Shown here one piece after another: positions 41,635 to 43,571 of a stretch of 43,571 nucleotides of DNA. Source of the DNA: Marinosulfonomonas sp. (lineage in GTDB: Bacteria > Pseudomonadota > Alphaproteobacteria > Rhodobacterales > Rhodobacteraceae); the NCBI GenBank assembly GCA_015488685.1, contig WFNH01000049.1, forward strand, positions 1-43,571, given 5' to 3'. The translations under genes were made by a program, and so were the position numbers. The notes below the pieces were generated by a model that did no database searches, was not told the DNA's origin, and saw only the letters and a list, made by a program, of their open reading frames with translations. Numbering within the stretch: the stretch's first letter is position 1; every line of letters begins with the position of its first letter.

Positions 41635-41656
41635 GGGGCCGGAATGATCCGGCCCC
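41635..41656 (+). promoter_or_regulatory. Hairpin between binding-protein and ATPase genes
   Basis: The arms ggggccgg (41635-41642) and ccggcccc (41649-41656) form an 8-bp stem with a 6-base loop and no T tract. It lies 7 bp after the binding-protein stop. It would stabilise that part of the mRNA. It also covers an upstream ATG (41644), which argues for the ATPase start at 41674. Confidence 0.6.
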
Positions 41657-41673
41657 ATCCACTAAGGGGCGGT

Positions 41674-42711
41674 ATGACAGGCATGAATAATACGGCGAAA
41701 CTTTCCTGCAAGGCGCTGTGGAAGGTCTATGGCGGCAGCGACTACGCCAAGGGTCATATTTTCGGGGCGGAAATAGTTCCGCCGTCGGATGATGTGCTGG
41801 AGAACTTCGGCATGATTGGCGCAGTGAAACACGCCTTTCTGGACATTGCCGAGGGCGAGATTTTCGTCATCATGGGGCTGTCCGGTTCGGGCAAATCCAC
41901 ATTGGTGCGCCTGCTGGCCGGGTTGATCAAACCCAGCTTCGGCGAGATTTATCTGGATGGCAAAGACCTGCTAAAGATGTCCGAGCGCGAATTGATCGAA
42001 TTGCGCCGTCACAAGATGGGCATGGTGTTTCAACACTTTGCCCTGTTGCCGCATTTGACTGTTTTGCAAAACGTCGCCTTTCCGCTGACCATTCAGGGAC
42101 AGGGCAAATCCGCAGCCGAGGCTCGCGCGTTAGAGGTGATCGAACTGGTCGGCCTGAAAGGGCGCGAAGGCAATTTCCCGCGTGAATTGTCGGGTGGACA
42201 ACAGCAACGGGTCGGGATTGCGCGCTCCTTGGCGGTTGAGCCGGAAATCTGGTTTCTGGACGAGCCTTTTTCCGCATTGGACCCGCTGATCCGCCGCGAG
42301 ATGCAGGATGAGTTTTTGCGTCTGCAAGGGATGCTGAAGAAAACCATCGTCTTTATCACCCATGATTTTGACGAGGCAATCCGCCTTGCCGACCGCATCG
42401 CGATTATGAAGGATGGCCGGATTATTCAGGTGGCCACACCCGAGGAACTGGTGCTGAATCCGGCGGATGATTACGTGCAGGAATTCACCCGCCATGTGCC
42501 GCGCGACAAGGTGCTGAGCGTGGGCGCGGTGATGGAAAAAGGGGCTGCCGGAGAAGGCAAAGGCATTTCTGCGGGCGCAAAGATTGCCGATGTGGCTGCC
42601 GAAGTGGTTGCAGCGGGCAAGCCGCTGAAAGTGATTGATGAAAACGGCCAGCCTGTCGGTGCGATTGATGCGCAAAGGGTGATTGCTGTGCTGGTCGGGA
42701 ACGGGGCCTGA
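41674..42711 (+). CDS. Betaine-type ABC transporter ATP-binding protein (ProV-like)
   Basis: A 345-residue ATPase with Walker A MGLSGSGKSTLVRLLAG, signature ELSGGQQQRVGIARSL, Walker B IWFLDEPFSALDP and FITHDFDEAIRLADR. Like ProV/OpuAA it has an N-terminal extension before the Walker A region (KALWKVYGG..., with FLDIAEGEIFVIMGLSG) and a C-terminal CBS-like part (KPLKVIDENGQPVGAIDA). The start at 41674 has aaggggcgg just upstream. It powers the ProW-type permease that follows 1 bp later. Confidence 0.92.
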   Translation: MTGMNNTAKLSCKALWKVYGGSDYAKGHIFGAEIVPPSDDVLENFGMIGAVKHAFLDIAEGEIFVIMGLSGSGKSTLVRLLAGLIKPSFGEIYLDGKDLLKMSERELIELRRHKMGMVFQHFALLPHLTVLQNVAFPLTIQGQGKSAAEARALEVIELVGLKGREGNFPRELSGGQQQRVGIARSLAVEPEIWFLDEPFSALDPLIRREMQDEFLRLQGMLKKTIVFITHDFDEAIRLADRIAIMKDGRIIQVATPEELVLNPADDYVQEFTRHVPRDKVLSVGAVMEKGAAGEGKGISAGAKIADVAAEVVAAGKPLKVIDENGQPVGAIDAQRVIAVLVGNGA

Positions 42712-42712
42712 T

Positions 42713-43571
42713 ATGGCACGGGTTTCCCCCAAATCCATGATCTGGCTGGGGCTGTTCGCCCTGACGTGGCTGTTGGCCACCTTCGGCAAGGGATGGCTGG
42801 AAGCCGCGGATTTGGGCTGGGCCATGCAATACCCCGACGCATGGGTGATCCCGCTGAAAGACAGCATTTCGGCCGCGATGAAATGGCTGGTGGAAGAGGC
42901 CTCATTCGGCCTGTTCACCTTTACCGATCTGACCCGTGGCATCAGTTGGGTGATCGAGCAACCCTACAACCTGGCCCGCGCGCTGCTGGCCGAAGGGTTT
43001 GTGCAGGGGCACGGGCGCCGCGCGGTGCAATTGGTGCCGCCGTTCAGCTGGATTGCGGTCACGGCGGGGGTGGTGGCGCTGGGCCAATACGCGCGCGACT
43101 GGGTGTTGGCCGCGATTGTCGGTACGGCGTTCCTATATCTGGCGGTGTTCGGGCAATGGGAAAGCGCAATGGTGACTCTGGCCTCGGTGGTGATCGCAGT
43201 GCCGATCGGGGTGGCAGGTGGGCTGTTTCTGGGCGTAACCGCCTATCGCCACCCGTCGTTTGAACGCTTATTGAAGCCAATTCTGGACCTGATGCAAACC
43301 ATCCCGATTTTCGCCTATCTGGTGCCGATCCTGTTCATGTTCGGCTTTGGCCCCGTGTCGGCGCTGGTGGCGACCGTGATCTATGCCATGCCGCCAATGG
43401 TGCGGATCACCACCATGGCGCTGCACGCGGTTGACCCCGAGATCAAGGATTTCGGCGTGATGTCCGGCTGCACCCGGCGGCAAATGACATGGCGGGTGCT
43501 GGTGCCCTCGGCACGGGCCAGCCTGATGGTGGGGGTCAATCAGGTGATCATGCTGTCGCTGAACATGGTGA
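42713..43571 (+). CDS. Betaine-type ABC transporter permease (ProW-like), C-terminus outside the window
   Basis: The visible 286 codons encode a membrane protein starting MARVSPKSMIWLGLFAL. A first hydrophobic part is followed by the permease domain: VVIAVPIGVAGGLFLG, LLKPILDLMQTIPIFAYLVPI and the coupling region DFGVMSGCTRRQMTWRVLVPSAR. This matches ProW/OpuAB, which pairs with ProV. The start is one base after the ProV stop (TGATATG). The reading frame is open up to the last base. Confidence 0.9.
   Translation, partial: MARVSPKSMIWLGLFALTWLLATFGKGWLEAADLGWAMQYPDAWVIPLKDSISAAMKWLVEEASFGLFTFTDLTRGISWVIEQPYNLARALLAEGFVQGHGRRAVQLVPPFSWIAVTAGVVALGQYARDWVLAAIVGTAFLYLAVFGQWESAMVTLASVVIAVPIGVAGGLFLGVTAYRHPSFERLLKPILDLMQTIPIFAYLVPILFMFGFGPVSALVATVIYAMPPMVRITTMALHAVDPEIKDFGVMSGCTRRQMTWRVLVPSARASLMVGVNQVIMLSLNMV

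Noticed and set aside
1-43571. CRISPR arrays, tRNA or rRNA genes, prophage or intact insertion sequences
   Set aside because: Looked for by eye across the window; no regular repeat-spacer pattern, cloverleaf gene, transposase or phage structural gene was found.

Overview
The window looks like a chromosomal segment of an alphaproteobacterium of the Rhodobacteraceae/roseobacter type. The support is indirect: moderately high GC, a YgfZ gene beside a family 2 glycosyltransferase, a non-pyrrolysine MttB homologue, a FAD/GcvT demethylase and betaine-type ABC transporters. No rRNA or tRNA gene, CRISPR array, prophage or intact insertion sequence was seen.

Left flank (1-9.4 kb). A partial glycosyltransferase and ygfZ are followed by an AT-rich patch with an arsR/arsI-like divergent pair, a decayed MFS transporter and a decayed antitoxin gene. 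Next come a small secreted protein and a two-gene operon (MttB-family methyltransferase plus a trimethylamine-dehydrogenase-like flavoprotein) divergent from a TetR regulator. An Mrp/ApbC iron-sulfur carrier gene closes this part.

Core (9.4-26.8 kb). This is a complete oxidative-type dissimilatory sulfite reductase (rDsr) locus, dsrABEFHCMKLJOPN, all on the + strand and in the order known from Allochromatium. Divergent from dsrA is a tight operon of a TauD/TfdA dioxygenase, two unrecognised small proteins and the siroheme synthase cysG, followed by a YeeE/YedE-type sulfur-compound transporter. Convergent with dsrN is dsrE2-tusA. The module is coherent. YeeE would import a sulfur compound. TusA, DsrE2, DsrEFH and DsrC would relay sulfane sulfur to siroheme-containing DsrAB, with CysG and DsrN making the siroheme amide. 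DsrMKJOP and DsrL would connect the electrons to quinone and NAD(P). The dioxygenase with its two small partners is the least explained part and the best candidate for something undescribed.

Right flank (26.8-43.6 kb). First is an AfuABC-like ABC importer with a HAD phosphatase, divergent from an OmpR-type response regulator and a hybrid histidine kinase. Residue positions in the binding protein point to a phosphorylated sugar-like substrate. Then comes a four-gene operon of DeoR regulator, inositol-monophosphatase-like protein, FAD/GcvT demethylase and choline-kinase-like protein. It is divergent from a ProXVW-type betaine importer whose permease runs off the window. Several intergenic palindromes and hairpins are recorded as candidate operators, terminators or mRNA-stabilising elements; all are read by eye and untested.
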